This document shows positions 1 to 7,241 of a DNA stretch of 44,438 nt, one piece after another. The translations under genes and the position numbers were made by a program. The notes under the pieces are model-generated. The model was not told where the DNA came from. It did no database searches and was given only the letters and a program-made list of their open reading frames with translations. Location of the stretch: assembly GCF_030464885.1 (NCBI RefSeq), contig NZ_JALPRJ010000070.1, positions 1 through 44,438 of the forward strand, given 5' to 3'. The stretch comes from Caballeronia sp. SEWSISQ10-4 2. Its GTDB lineage: Bacteria; Pseudomonadota; Gammaproteobacteria; Burkholderiales; Burkholderiaceae. How positions within the stretch are numbered: position 1 is the first letter of the stretch; each line of letters starts with the position of its first letter.

Positions 1-341
1 GCAGTACTCTGCATATCGATCTCGTTCGCTCCGCGCTTCTTACTGCGACAAAACCCTTTCGGACACTCCTATCGTTGCCAGCAAAACCGTGACCGGCAAA
101 ACCGTTCGAGCCGAATTTTATTCCAGCAATGGTCGTTTGAGAATCTTGGTCGGAACCACGATTTGGATGGAATGGCTACCACCTCATTCCTGGTTCGTCA
201 TAGCATCTGCTTCTGGGCATAGCCGGTGGGGAACAAAACCTGACCAGACGGACCTCTTGCTACTCATCGACAACTTGATGGACGCGCTTTAAGGGGTGCA
301 AGTTTTGTTCGCGGGTGGACTCGGTGGAATGTCGCCGAGCA
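1..341. other. No recognisable gene; degenerate sequence
   Basis: All frames of this stretch were read. The longest open frame (89-292, plus strand, 67 codons) has no composition or motif I recognise and lacks a convincing ribosome binding site. The stretch lies directly upstream of a porin C-terminus relic, so it may be decayed porin-locus DNA, but no porin strand could be followed here. Confidence 0.4.
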
Positions 342-542
342 ATGCAATCAGCCGCGAAGTGGAACATTTCCCTGATGCGGCCAAGGACGTACCTCTACGC
401 CGTTTCGGCTTACCAACACGCCAGCGGGACGCAGAGAACCGCGGACGGTGGCACGCAAGGGGCAGAGGCGTCGATCGGATCATATACGTATGCGGGAACG
501 ACCTTGCAAGAGATCGTTATCTTCGGGATCAGTCATCGATTC
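342..542 (+). pseudogene. Porin C-terminal relic (Burkholderia-type outer-membrane porin)
   Basis: The plus-strand frame reads like the last strands of a Gram-negative trimeric porin: a SKRT-like degenerate stretch, then LYAVSAYQHASGTQ, then GAEASIGSYTYAG, ending EIVIFGISHRF. Porins of Burkholderiales typically end in xGxxHRF or xGLRHKF, with a C-terminal Phe needed for recognition by the BAM machinery. Here the codon after the Phe (540-542) is CGA instead of a stop, as expected for TGA to CGA decay, so the frame runs on without meaning to 605. No upstream porin sequence is intact and there is no signal peptide. I infer a non-functional 3' remnant. The call rests on the C-terminal pattern alone. 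Confidence 0.5.
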
Positions 543-750
543 CGAGCGAACCACAGCACCATTTCGATGCTCAAACAGGTAGCGCGCGCTACCGCGAGTC
601 TCTGACGGTACGTGCGAGTGATCGCCACGCTGTATATTTTCCGTACTGCTAAACAGGAATCAGCCGAGGCGCTGCTTGAAGGGGGCCGCATCCTTTACTT
701 CAGCGCACGCCGGTCCAACAGACGCTTATCAAGTATCGCAGCGAGTAGTC
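543..750. other. No gene seen downstream of the porin relic
   Basis: This is a short gap between the porin relic and the 3' end of the AraC-type regulator gene. No ORF with recognisable content, no clear intrinsic terminator and no RNA gene was seen. Confidence 0.4.
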
Positions 751-1677
751 TTATATCCGCAATGATCCCGCGCGATTCGACGCTGCGCGGCGGTACTGAG
801 TTGGCGAGGTGCCACGAGCCGACTTGAAGGCGCGGCTAAACGAAAATTCCGACCGATAACCGACACGCGATGCGATCTCAATGAGTCGCAGATCGGTTTC
901 CTCGAGCAACCGCGCGGCAACGCCCATCCGCCAGCGCGTCAGATAACTATGTGGCGGCTCACCCACCGAGGCGCTGAAGTTGCGGGCGAAAGCGGCTCGC
1001 GACAAACCAACTTCCTGTGCGAGTTCTTCTAGCGTCCACGCACGTTCGGGTGCCTCATGCATGCTCGCGAGAGCCCGTGCCATGTGCGGCGACCGCACGG
1101 CGGAAAACCAGTCGTTGGCTGCCGGAGAAGTAGTGTCGGCCCAATCGCGCATGAAGAAGACGAACAAAGATGAAAGCAGGTTGCGCACTACGATCTGATT
1201 GCCGAAGTTAGGCGTCTCCACTTCATTACGGAGCATGCGCAGTGTGTCGCTCAGCGGTGAACATCCGGGTTCCGTACCAGCGCGTAGCGACACGGCTTGT
1301 GGTAACGCCCGCAAGGCTGGAAGTGCCAGTTGCTGGTCCATGTCGAACTGACCACAGATCAGCGTAACAGCCTTTGGATTGCGATCGACGACGCCATCAC
1401 GCTTAGCCAGGAACGCCTCCAAAGGAATCGCTTTTCCTCGCGGCGAATACGCCACTTCGTGCCCGCTGCCACGCGGAAACAAGACAAGTTCGCCAGCCCG
1501 CAATTCCAAGCTTTCCGTGCCGGGTTGCCGCACGAAGGCGCGTCCTTCCGCCACGAAATGGAACACCACTGCGTCGCGAGGTTCTACAGCGAAACCCCAT
1601 GGGCCCGCCACGCGCGTGCGCACCAGAACCAAGCCGTCGGCGCGAACTGCTTTCAACCAATCGTTCAATGCGTGCAT
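751..1677 (-). CDS. AraC-family transcriptional regulator with N-terminal cupin domain
   Basis: A 308-residue cytoplasmic DNA-binding regulator. Residues about 10-190 look like the AraC-binding cupin_6 type (RVAGPWGFAVEP near the start, then GELVLFPRGSGHEV). Residues about 205-300 carry the two helix-turn-helix units of the AraC/XylS fold: TLEELAQEVGLSRAAFARNF, and later EIASRVGYRSEFSFSRAFK followed by SPTQYRR. Length and domain order are normal for the family. It is transcribed away from the operon starting at 1790, with 112 bp between the two starts, so it most likely controls that operon. The ligand is unknown; in this subfamily the cupin domain is usually linked to small organic inducers, but nothing here identifies one. 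Confidence 0.9.
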   Translation of the reverse strand: MHALNDWLKAVRADGLVLVRTRVAGPWGFAVEPRDAVVFHFVAEGRAFVRQPGTESLELRAGELVLFPRGSGHEVAYSPRGKAIPLEAFLAKRDGVVDRNPKAVTLICGQFDMDQQLALPALRALPQAVSLRAGTEPGCSPLSDTLRMLRNEVETPNFGNQIVVRNLLSSLFVFFMRDWADTTSPAANDWFSAVRSPHMARALASMHEAPERAWTLEELAQEVGLSRAAFARNFSASVGEPPHSYLTRWRMGVAARLLEETDLRLIEIASRVGYRSEFSFSRAFKSARGTSPTQYRRAASNRAGSLRI

Positions 1678-1789
1678 GACAGCATCTTAGCAAAATGAGA
1701 CGAATTGCTATGTTATAGCGCACTTCGCGCATGGTCCATCTTCCGAAAGATTGCTCCAATGATGAGATGGACACATCAGGGGCCAAGTC
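1678..1789. promoter_or_regulatory. Divergent promoter region of the AraC gene and hydrolase operon
   Basis: This 112-bp gap separates two divergent starts and must hold both promoters and probably the AraC operator. It is more AT-rich than the flanking coding DNA around 1690-1720 (TGCTATGTTATAGCG). I could not define a direct-repeat operator with confidence. Confidence 0.5.
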
Positions 1790-2155
1790 ATGACTAGAGA
1801 TCTCATCCAACGCGCGCTCGACACCATCTACGACCAGGTCTTCAACCGGGGTCAAGGCGACCTGCTGCCAGGTCTCGTTTCCGGGTTATACATCCAACAC
1901 AACCCGCTTTTCCCGAATGGGCTCGAGGCGATCATGGGTTATATCAAGCAGGCCGGGCGCATACCCTGCGAGGTCAAGCGCGTTGCCGTCGATGGCGATC
2001 TCGCCTTTGTGCATGTGCGCTATTTGGACTGGGGCGGTCGGGAAACCGCCGGAGTCGACATCTTCCGCTTCGATGCATACGGAAAAGTCGTCGAGCACTG
2101 GGACGTACTGCAGCCAGTCCCGGCCTCTTCTAACAACACCAACACAATGTTCTAA
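1790..2155 (+). CDS. SnoaL/NTF2-like small protein
   Basis: A 121-residue cytoplasmic protein of the NTF2-like fold, closest by eye to the SnoaL-like group. Visible features are an N-terminal helix pair, the stretch YIQHNPLFPNG where SnoaL proteins have YIQHNP, a central beta strand with DLAFVHVRY, and a late strand DIFRFDAYGKVVEHWDVLQP typical of SnoaL-like folds. Family members act as cyclases, isomerases or hydrolases on small hydrophobic substrates, and many have no known activity. It is the first gene of a three-gene operon and ends 9 bp before the hydrolase start. Its role is probably tied to the same small-molecule substrate; this is inference from position. Confidence 0.85.
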   Translation: MTRDLIQRALDTIYDQVFNRGQGDLLPGLVSGLYIQHNPLFPNGLEAIMGYIKQAGRIPCEVKRVAVDGDLAFVHVRYLDWGGRETAGVDIFRFDAYGKVVEHWDVLQPVPASSNNTNTMF

Positions 2156-2164
2156 GGAGATCAC

Positions 2165-3079
2165 ATGCCTTCTTCATCACATGGTCCGGTCAGAGACGCC
2201 GACCTCGTCGCAACGCTGCCTGGTTTCAAGAACGCTTACGCCGAAGTCAACGGTATCCGCCTGCACTATGTGGAAGGTGGTACCGGCGAACCGTTGATTC
2301 TACTGCCGAGCTGGCCGCAGACCTGGTGGCAGTTCAGCCGTGTATTGCCGCGGCTCGCGGAACGCTATCGCGTGCTTGCAGTCGATTTTCGCGGCATGGG
2401 CAGCTCGGACAAACCCGACGATGGCTACGACAAGAAGACGATGGCGTCCGACATCCACGCCCTCGTGTCCCAGCTTGACCTAGGCACAGTGAATATCGCT
2501 GGCAACGATGTCGGCGCGATGGTGGCCTACAGTTTTGCCGCTAACCATCCAGAGGCTACGCGTAAGCTGGTGATGATGGACTCGCCCCATCCGTTCGCGG
2601 TATTCGAGCAGATTCCTCTGCTTCCAGCGCCGGGTACCTACGATCTGGAGAATCCAGCGCGCGCGGTACATCCGTGGTGGTTTGCTTTCAACCAGATTCC
2701 AGGATTGTCAGAACGAGTGTTCACGGGCCGCTACGGCATCGTGCAGGATTGGCTGTTCGACTACTTGGCAGCCGACAAGACAGCAATCACCGCGCACGAC
2801 CGCGCGGTGTATACGGCAGCTTACGACAGCGCGGATGCGCTACGCGCAGCCAACAGCTGGTTCTCCTCCTTTGCAACTGACATCGCTGATGCTGGCGGCT
2901 ATGCGCCGCTAACTATCCCGGTGCTCGGGCTAGGCGGCATCAGCTACGACTTCCTCGCCGCTTTCCTTGGCACGGCTGCCCCTGACGCGACAGTGTTAAA
3001 GCTACCCAATACCGGGCACTGGATCCCAGATGAGCAACCGGAAGAAACCGTGCGGCATCTCAATAAATTCTTCGGATAA
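2165..3079 (+). CDS. Alpha/beta-hydrolase, epoxide hydrolase / haloacetate dehalogenase-like
   Basis: A 304-residue cytoplasmic hydrolase. The nucleophile elbow is GNDVGA with Asp115, as in epoxide hydrolases and haloalkanoate dehalogenases rather than Ser esterases. The oxyanion-hole stretch is LLPSWPQTWWQF (47-58), the acid-side strand is LAVDFRGMGSSDKP, and the catalytic His is His285 in TGHWIPDEQPEE near the C-terminus. A helical cap lies between about 140 and 240. The start has a good AAGGAG site overlapping the end of the previous gene. The enzyme could hydrolyse an epoxide or a C-halogen bond through an Asp-ester intermediate; the sequence does not decide which. It shares an operon with a crotonase-like protein, which suggests catabolism of a modified carboxylic acid. 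Confidence 0.88.
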   Translation: MPSSSHGPVRDADLVATLPGFKNAYAEVNGIRLHYVEGGTGEPLILLPSWPQTWWQFSRVLPRLAERYRVLAVDFRGMGSSDKPDDGYDKKTMASDIHALVSQLDLGTVNIAGNDVGAMVAYSFAANHPEATRKLVMMDSPHPFAVFEQIPLLPAPGTYDLENPARAVHPWWFAFNQIPGLSERVFTGRYGIVQDWLFDYLAADKTAITAHDRAVYTAAYDSADALRAANSWFSSFATDIADAGGYAPLTIPVLGLGGISYDFLAAFLGTAAPDATVLKLPNTGHWIPDEQPEETVRHLNKFFG

Positions 3080-3095
3080 CAGCAGGGGTTCGACT

Positions 3096-3911
3096 ATGTC
3101 CAAACAATTCCTCACCACCCGGATCAACAACGCGTACTGGCGTGTGGTGTTTTCTCATCCGCCGATGAATCTGATTGATCCCGATACCATCCTTGAATTT
3201 CAACAACTGGTTGGCGAGATCGAGACCGATGAGAACTTGCGCGTCGTCGTGTTCGAAAGTTCCGATCCTGACTACTTCTTCTCGCGCTATGACTTGGCGC
3301 GCGCGGCAGAAACGCCAACCGAACCTGGTCCCAGCGGCCTGCCCACTTGGATCGACATGACTACGCGTATCAGCCAGACGCCGGTGGTCAGCATTGCACT
3401 GATTCGCGGTCGCACTCGCGGTGGTGGTAGTGAGCTGGCCCTGGCGATGGACATGCGCTTTGCAAGCCTAGAGAAGGCGGTGTTCGGTCAACCCGAAGTT
3501 GCAGCCGGCGTGCTTCCCGGCGGTGGCGCGATCGAACGCTTGCCGCTGCTGACGGGGCGTGCGCGAGCCCTCGAAATCATCCTCGGCGCCGACGACTTCG
3601 ACGCAAGAGCAGCTGAACACTATGGTTGGATCAATCGCGCACTGCCCGACGCCGCACTTGATGTTTTCGTCGACAACCTTGCACAACGCATCGCCTCGTT
3701 CGACCAACCCGCACTCCGTGAAGCCAAACGCCTGATCAATCGACGTTCGTTGCCCGCGGCGGCAGATCTATTGGAGACACAGAACGTCTTTCTAACAGCG
3801 GTCAGTTCCTGGCCTTCGCTGCGCGCACGTGGGCAACGCATACGCGAGCGGGCAGCCGGCCTTGGCCGCGAATTCGAGTTGCGGCTGGGGCACTTTCTAG
3901 GAAAAATTTGA
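3096..3911 (+). CDS. Enoyl-CoA hydratase/isomerase (crotonase) family protein
   Basis: A 271-residue protein of the crotonase superfamily, normal length for the fold. The ATG at 3096 was chosen because it follows the upstream stop by 16 bp and starts the conserved region; a longer frame from 3030 would overlap the hydrolase by 50 bases. Motifs are RGRTRGGGSELALAMDMR with Glu113 in the GGGSEL stretch, and FGQPEVAAGVLPGGGAIERL with Glu134. These correspond to the two catalytic Glu of enoyl-CoA hydratase, so hydration chemistry is possible. The C-terminal helix is long and charged. It is the last gene of the AraC-linked operon. The substrate is unknown, and no acyl-CoA ligase is nearby. Confidence 0.88.
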   Translation: MSKQFLTTRINNAYWRVVFSHPPMNLIDPDTILEFQQLVGEIETDENLRVVVFESSDPDYFFSRYDLARAAETPTEPGPSGLPTWIDMTTRISQTPVVSIALIRGRTRGGGSELALAMDMRFASLEKAVFGQPEVAAGVLPGGGAIERLPLLTGRARALEIILGADDFDARAAEHYGWINRALPDAALDVFVDNLAQRIASFDQPALREAKRLINRRSLPAAADLLETQNVFLTAVSSWPSLRARGQRIRERAAGLGREFELRLGHFLGKI

Positions 3912-4139
3912 CACCCGTCCGTATTGGGGTTTGAGGCGCAGCGGAACAGTTACGCAAAAAAACCATAACCGTTCGTATGGAAAGTTCATCGTCATGGAAA
4001 GCAGGGACCGGTAGTAGCCAAAGAGGTAGGCCGCTCCGGCCGCAACCACCGTTCATGGTGAAACGCACCGCAACGACGCGATCAGCTTGTCCGTAGCGGA
4101 GAACCGCCCACGATTGAGTGACAGCGGCCGCACTGCTTC
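3912..4139. other. Non-coding gap at the left edge of the mobile island
   Basis: No credible gene was found between the crotonase stop and the broken HTH gene. A GGCCGCTCCGGCC-like symmetric run near 4030-4045 could form a small hairpin but lacks a following T-run. The gap probably contains the left junction of the island; I found no tRNA or clear att repeat in it. Confidence 0.4.
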
Positions 4140-4288
4140 GATCTTTTCCGCGGGGAAAGCACGCTGTCCCCTCGCCGGCACGCTTTCGCAAGGCCCACAT
4201 CAGAGATCTTCAGCGATTTCGCCAGCGCACTGATCGGACCGGCCCAGACAAGCTCTTAAAGTTGATGCCGCGTAAACGGATAGCCCAT
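4140..4288 (-). pseudogene. Broken helix-turn-helix gene downstream of the integrase
   Basis: On the minus strand an ATG at 4288, preceded by AGAAGGAG, opens a frame MGYPFTRHQL, then a TAA, then ELVWAGPISALAKSLKISDV and GLAKACRR. I recognise the pattern of a small HTH protein common in integrative elements, usually (R)xQLYELVWxxPxxxLAKxxGISDVGLAKACRRxxIPVPPRGYW. The in-frame TAA falls exactly where the family has Tyr, so a Tyr codon appears to have become a stop. After KACRR the expected IPVPPRGYWA is replaced by unrelated codons. It starts 36 bp after the recombinase gene in the same direction, so it was probably the last gene of that operon. Confidence 0.5.
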
Positions 4289-4323
4289 TGCCAGCTCCTT
4301 CTGACGTGACAGGGAGTCGTAAT

Positions 4324-5280
4324 CTACACGTGGATCCGCTCGACCTCATCCAGGCTGATGTCATCGCGGCGCCGTTCATACAACTGGGTGGTGCGGGTCG
4401 ACGCGTGATTGGCCATCGCCGCAGCGTTCTCGAGCGTGCCGCCGTTTTTGAGATACGCGGTGATCCCAGTCGCGCGAAACGTGTGGTTGCCAATTTTCGC
4501 GCCGATGCCAGCGGCCACCGCCCGGCGCCGCACCATCGCATAGGCATTCGCTTGCGGCAGCGGCGCGCCACTGAGCTGACCGGTGCCGCGCCGGATCGTG
4601 CAGAACAGCAGGCTCTTCGCGTCATCAGCGATGCCAGTGCCATCGAGATATGCGTACAGATACGCTTCGAGCGTGTGGTGACAGGGCATCTCGTGACGCT
4701 TGCCGCCTTTCTCCCGTAGCCGCACCCACAACCGCTTGTCCTGCGTATACACGTCCTCGACCCGCATCGCGAGCGCGGCACCCACTCGCGCGAACGAAAA
4801 CACCATCAACGCGATCAGCGCCCGATCCCGGAGGCCAATGGGCGTGCTGACATCGATGCTGTCGAGCAGCTGCCGCATTTCTGCCGCAACCAGCACCGGC
4901 GTCTTGCCTTGGCGGGTCGTGTGGCTCGGCCCGCGCACTGACGCGGCCGGATTGTGCGGCACGACCTGGCCGGTGACGAGCCAGTCAAAGAGATGCCGGA
5001 TCGCGGCCAGGTGCTGCTTGACCGTTGGCGCCGACAAGGTCTGCGTTTGCGACTCGATCCAGGTGGCCACGTGCAGCGGTTGTACGGCTGTGATGGATCC
5101 AACGCCCGCCTGCGCGCACCAGGCGAGAAACTCCCCCACAGCGTGCGCATACGCGCGGCGTGTGTTCGGGTTGCGAATGTTGGACGCGAAAAATTCGAGA
5201 AAACGTACGCTGGCCCGCTCGCCGGCCGCGGCGATGAGCGTCGGCGCCTGGATGTCGTTGGACGTGACGAGCAGGCTCAT
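4324..5280 (-). CDS. Tyrosine recombinase / integrase
   Basis: A 318-residue site-specific recombinase. Residues about 20-110 form the SAM-like core-binding domain (NIRNPNTRRAYAHAVGEFLAW) and about 130-310 the catalytic domain. All six catalytic positions are visible: Arg165 in FSFARVGAAL, Lys191 in REKGGKRHE, His266 and Arg269 in NHTFRATG, His292 in ANHAS and the nucleophile Tyr301 in TTQLYERR. The ATG at 5280 forms an ATGA overlap with the stop of the upstream TIR-like gene, so translation is probably coupled; a longer start at 5301 would overlap that gene more. The pairing of an intact recombinase with a TIR-like gene suggests that it moves, or once moved, this module. No attachment site could be identified. 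Confidence 0.92.
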   Translation of the reverse strand: MSLLVTSNDIQAPTLIAAAGERASVRFLEFFASNIRNPNTRRAYAHAVGEFLAWCAQAGVGSITAVQPLHVATWIESQTQTLSAPTVKQHLAAIRHLFDWLVTGQVVPHNPAASVRGPSHTTRQGKTPVLVAAEMRQLLDSIDVSTPIGLRDRALIALMVFSFARVGAALAMRVEDVYTQDKRLWVRLREKGGKRHEMPCHHTLEAYLYAYLDGTGIADDAKSLLFCTIRRGTGQLSGAPLPQANAYAMVRRRAVAAGIGAKIGNHTFRATGITAYLKNGGTLENAAAMANHASTRTTQLYERRRDDISLDEVERIHV

Positions 5281-6410
5281 GGCCGCATCACCTTGTTCCA
5301 CTCAACCTCGTGGCCAGCCGCCTGAAGTTCTTGCCCAAGTGTCAGTTTCCAACCATTGCCGGCGTCCATTGCCACCCAGACCACGCCGGCAAAGTCGCTG
5401 GGAATTTCGACCTCGCCACGCTTCAGCGCACACACATTGCCCCGACCAAGACGGCCCATGAAGTAGCCGAGTTCAAGCAGCACGTTCTGCCTCGCACGTG
5501 GTTCCGGTTGTCCGCCCTTCACACAGCCTTCGTCGTCTGGCGTCAGCAGTACGACCGCAAAGCCGACATCGTGATACGCCTCGATCTTCTCGATCACCGT
5601 GCGGTTCCGGCTCGCCTGCTCGTGCAAGATGATCGCCTCGAAGCCGATCTTTTCGAGGAAGCGGGCAACCGCTTCGCGCGCGCCGTCGTCGTGACCGTAG
5701 ACAACGAACACACGCCGGGAAAGAGGCGCCGACGTCATGACCGGTTGCGACGCTGCATGATTGGCCTCCTCGAGGTCCTCGCGAAGCGCGCGCTGCGCGT
5801 CCTGCAGAAGTGCGGCGGAACGCTCGAAATTCTCCCGAGCTTCTTGACGCAAATTTAACTCGTTGCCGTAGCTTTTTTGCTGCACAGGTCTCAGCGCGGT
5901 CGCTGACTTGTAGCGTTGATACGCCGACGTGTCCTTGCCGAAGCATCGTTCGAGCGTGTCCGCGATCGCCGCCGACAGCGCGGTCAACTCAGGCATGGTT
6001 CCGTCCTTGAGAACTTGGAAGTCGAATGCCTTAAGCGCATCGATTCGCTCCTGCAGGCGAGCGATCCCACGTTCGATGTCCTGTTCCGACCTAGCTGATT
6101 TCATCGTTATCGTTGGAGAATGTGGTTGAGCGTCCTGGCCATCGCCTCGAGGAGAGCGGAGACGTATTGAGTCAAGCAATTCGTGCCCGGCTGGCGTTAG
6201 GCCCCCAAATTCAATCGAGCCCATGCGGCCACTGCCTGTCGAATGAATCAGGGAATCATCTTTGACCAGCCCCAATTGATAGAAGACATCTTCCGGGCTA
6301 TGTCCGTCGATCTGGATCTCGGCGTCGCCCGCACGCAAACGGAATATGCCTGGTGGCAACGCCTCGAGCTTCAGCAACAACTCGCGGATCAAGTCCATGT
6401 CACGCTTCAT
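5277..6410 (-). CDS. DUF2513 fused to TIR-like nucleotide-binding domain (candidate defence effector)
   Basis: A 377-residue cytoplasmic protein with three parts. Residues 1-85 begin MKRDMDLIRELLLKLEAL and match the DUF2513 start pattern, a small winged-helix-like domain seen in phage and mobile-element proteins. Residues about 105-220 are mostly charged helix, possibly coiled-coil. Residues about 232-350 are a TIR-like domain of the PF10137 type (the CAP12/Pycsar-effector group): RRVFVVYGHDDGAREAVARF, FEAIILHEQASRNRTVIEKI, FAVVLLTPDDEG, QNVLLELGYFMGRLGRG with Glu313. Some proteins with this domain degrade NAD+ during anti-phage responses; activity here is inferred. The start has a GGGGGAG site. 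The stop overlaps the recombinase start (ATGA). No cyclic-nucleotide synthase is adjacent, so a standard CBASS or Pycsar operon is not supported. Confidence 0.85.
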   Translation of the reverse strand: MKRDMDLIRELLLKLEALPPGIFRLRAGDAEIQIDGHSPEDVFYQLGLVKDDSLIHSTGSGRMGSIEFGGLTPAGHELLDSIRLRSPRGDGQDAQPHSPTITMKSARSEQDIERGIARLQERIDALKAFDFQVLKDGTMPELTALSAAIADTLERCFGKDTSAYQRYKSATALRPVQQKSYGNELNLRQEARENFERSAALLQDAQRALREDLEEANHAASQPVMTSAPLSRRVFVVYGHDDGAREAVARFLEKIGFEAIILHEQASRNRTVIEKIEAYHDVGFAVVLLTPDDEGCVKGGQPEPRARQNVLLELGYFMGRLGRGNVCALKRGEVEIPSDFAGVVWVAMDAGNGWKLTLGQELQAAGHEVEWNKVMRP

Positions 6411-6495
6411 CGTTGTTCTCCCCCGTCATCAGCCCTGCACGGCCAGCAGACCATCTGACGGCAGCGGTGAGGATGAGCGAACCGCAAGCGTGGCC

Positions 6496-6888
6496 TCAGA
6501 CATGATCGGTCGCGGGCTTTTCGTGCCGTTCCGTGACCGCTATCGTCAGATTCAAAAGCCCGTACAGTTCGCCCGCACTGGTCGCCTCAACTTCAACGTC
6601 GCCCATTGTCAGGCGTAGCCTGCGCCCGGCTCGACCTTGCAACCAGGCGCCGGTCGCCGCGGTGAGCGTGGACCCGGCGACGGGCGTGCACGGGACCATG
6701 AACTCCCCAACGAAGCCATCACCCCCATCCGCGTGGTCAGTCGTGAAGGTGACCGCACCAATCTTGCCACCCTCGGCACGGGCGAGGCTATAGAACTGCC
6801 GCAGCTCGGCCTGGTATCCCGGACTGAAGGACGCCTCATCGTCGGGCGCGCGCACCAGGGTCAAACGCAGGGTGTCCGGGGTCGGCAT
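6496..6888 (-). CDS. Small uncharacterised protein, possibly EACC1-like
   Basis: A 130-residue protein with a strong AGGAG site before the ATG at 6888. I do not recognise it firmly. It has no signal peptide. The C-terminal third, TLTAATGAWLQGRAGRRLRL followed by TMGDVEVEATSAGELYGLL, resembles the arrangement of effector-associated constant components (EACC1): a short helix, a basic linker, two beta strands and a closing helix. That would fit the TIR-like effector gene 85 bp downstream on the same strand. The resemblance is weak and made by eye. It is probably co-transcribed with the TIR-like gene and the recombinase. Confidence 0.7.
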   Translation of the reverse strand: MPTPDTLRLTLVRAPDDEASFSPGYQAELRQFYSLARAEGGKIGAVTFTTDHADGGDGFVGEFMVPCTPVAGSTLTAATGAWLQGRAGRRLRLTMGDVEVEATSAGELYGLLNLTIAVTERHEKPATDHV

Positions 6889-6906
6889 GGCAGCTCCTGA
6901 TATGTG

Positions 6907-6924
6907 TGATAAAGGACATTATCA
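6907..6924. promoter_or_regulatory. Inverted repeat operator candidate (TGATAA-6-TTATCA)
   Basis: Arms TGATAA and TTATCA are separated by 6 bp in an AT-rich patch (6900-6935) between the divergent starts at 6888 (minus) and 7017 (plus). The palindrome sits about 20 bp from the minus-strand start, overlapping where a -10 box would lie, and is followed by TATATATAG on the plus strand. It could be the operator for the lost HTH regulator of this island; that link is inference. Confidence 0.4.
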
Positions 6925-7016
6925 TATATATAGCTGTGCTCCCTGCTGTCTGTGCATAACAATTGATGGCAGATCACCGGTCCCCTTCGTCTATAAAGAA
7001 GAGAATGGAGGTAACC

Positions 7017-7241
7017 ATGGCTGAATCACCTGCTCCTCCCGCAAAGCCCTCTGCTGAAGACAGCTCCACGCCGGTCGGGGCCCCCTCGTTCCTATCGGCC
7101 CTCAGGGCGCTTTATGAGACCACGAAGCTCTATATCGCCCTCCTCGGGTTGATCGCCGGGGTTCGAGTCGCGGCCAAGGCGCTTGATGAACAACTGAACA
7201 TCCATGACCTGTGGATCTCCAGTGCGATCTGTCTGGTGTAG
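7017..7241 (+). CDS. Small single-span membrane protein, probably C-terminally truncated
   Basis: A 74-residue protein. The ATG at 7017 was chosen over one at 6963 because GGAGGT lies 5 bp before it. The N-terminal 25 residues are Pro/Ser/Ala-rich and unstructured; residues about 35-55 (LYIALLGLIAGVRVAA) are a likely membrane helix. The frame stops with TAG at 7239. That point coincides with the edge of a LysR-type regulator relic on the other strand, so the original C-terminus, perhaps a second helix beginning WISSAICLV, seems to have been cut off by the junction. It is divergent from the TIR-like operon across a shared AT-rich promoter. Function is unknown. Confidence 0.5.
   Translation: MAESPAPPAKPSAEDSSTPVGAPSFLSALRALYETTKLYIALLGLIAGVRVAAKALDEQLNIHDLWISSAICLV

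Noticed and set aside
3912..4330. A tRNA gene or att core as integration target of the recombinase.
   Set aside because: No cloverleaf could be built and no matching direct repeat was seen at the other side of the island.
5277..6888. A complete CBASS or Pycsar system.
   Set aside because: The TIR-like effector domain is there, but no CD-NTase or cyclase gene lies nearby.
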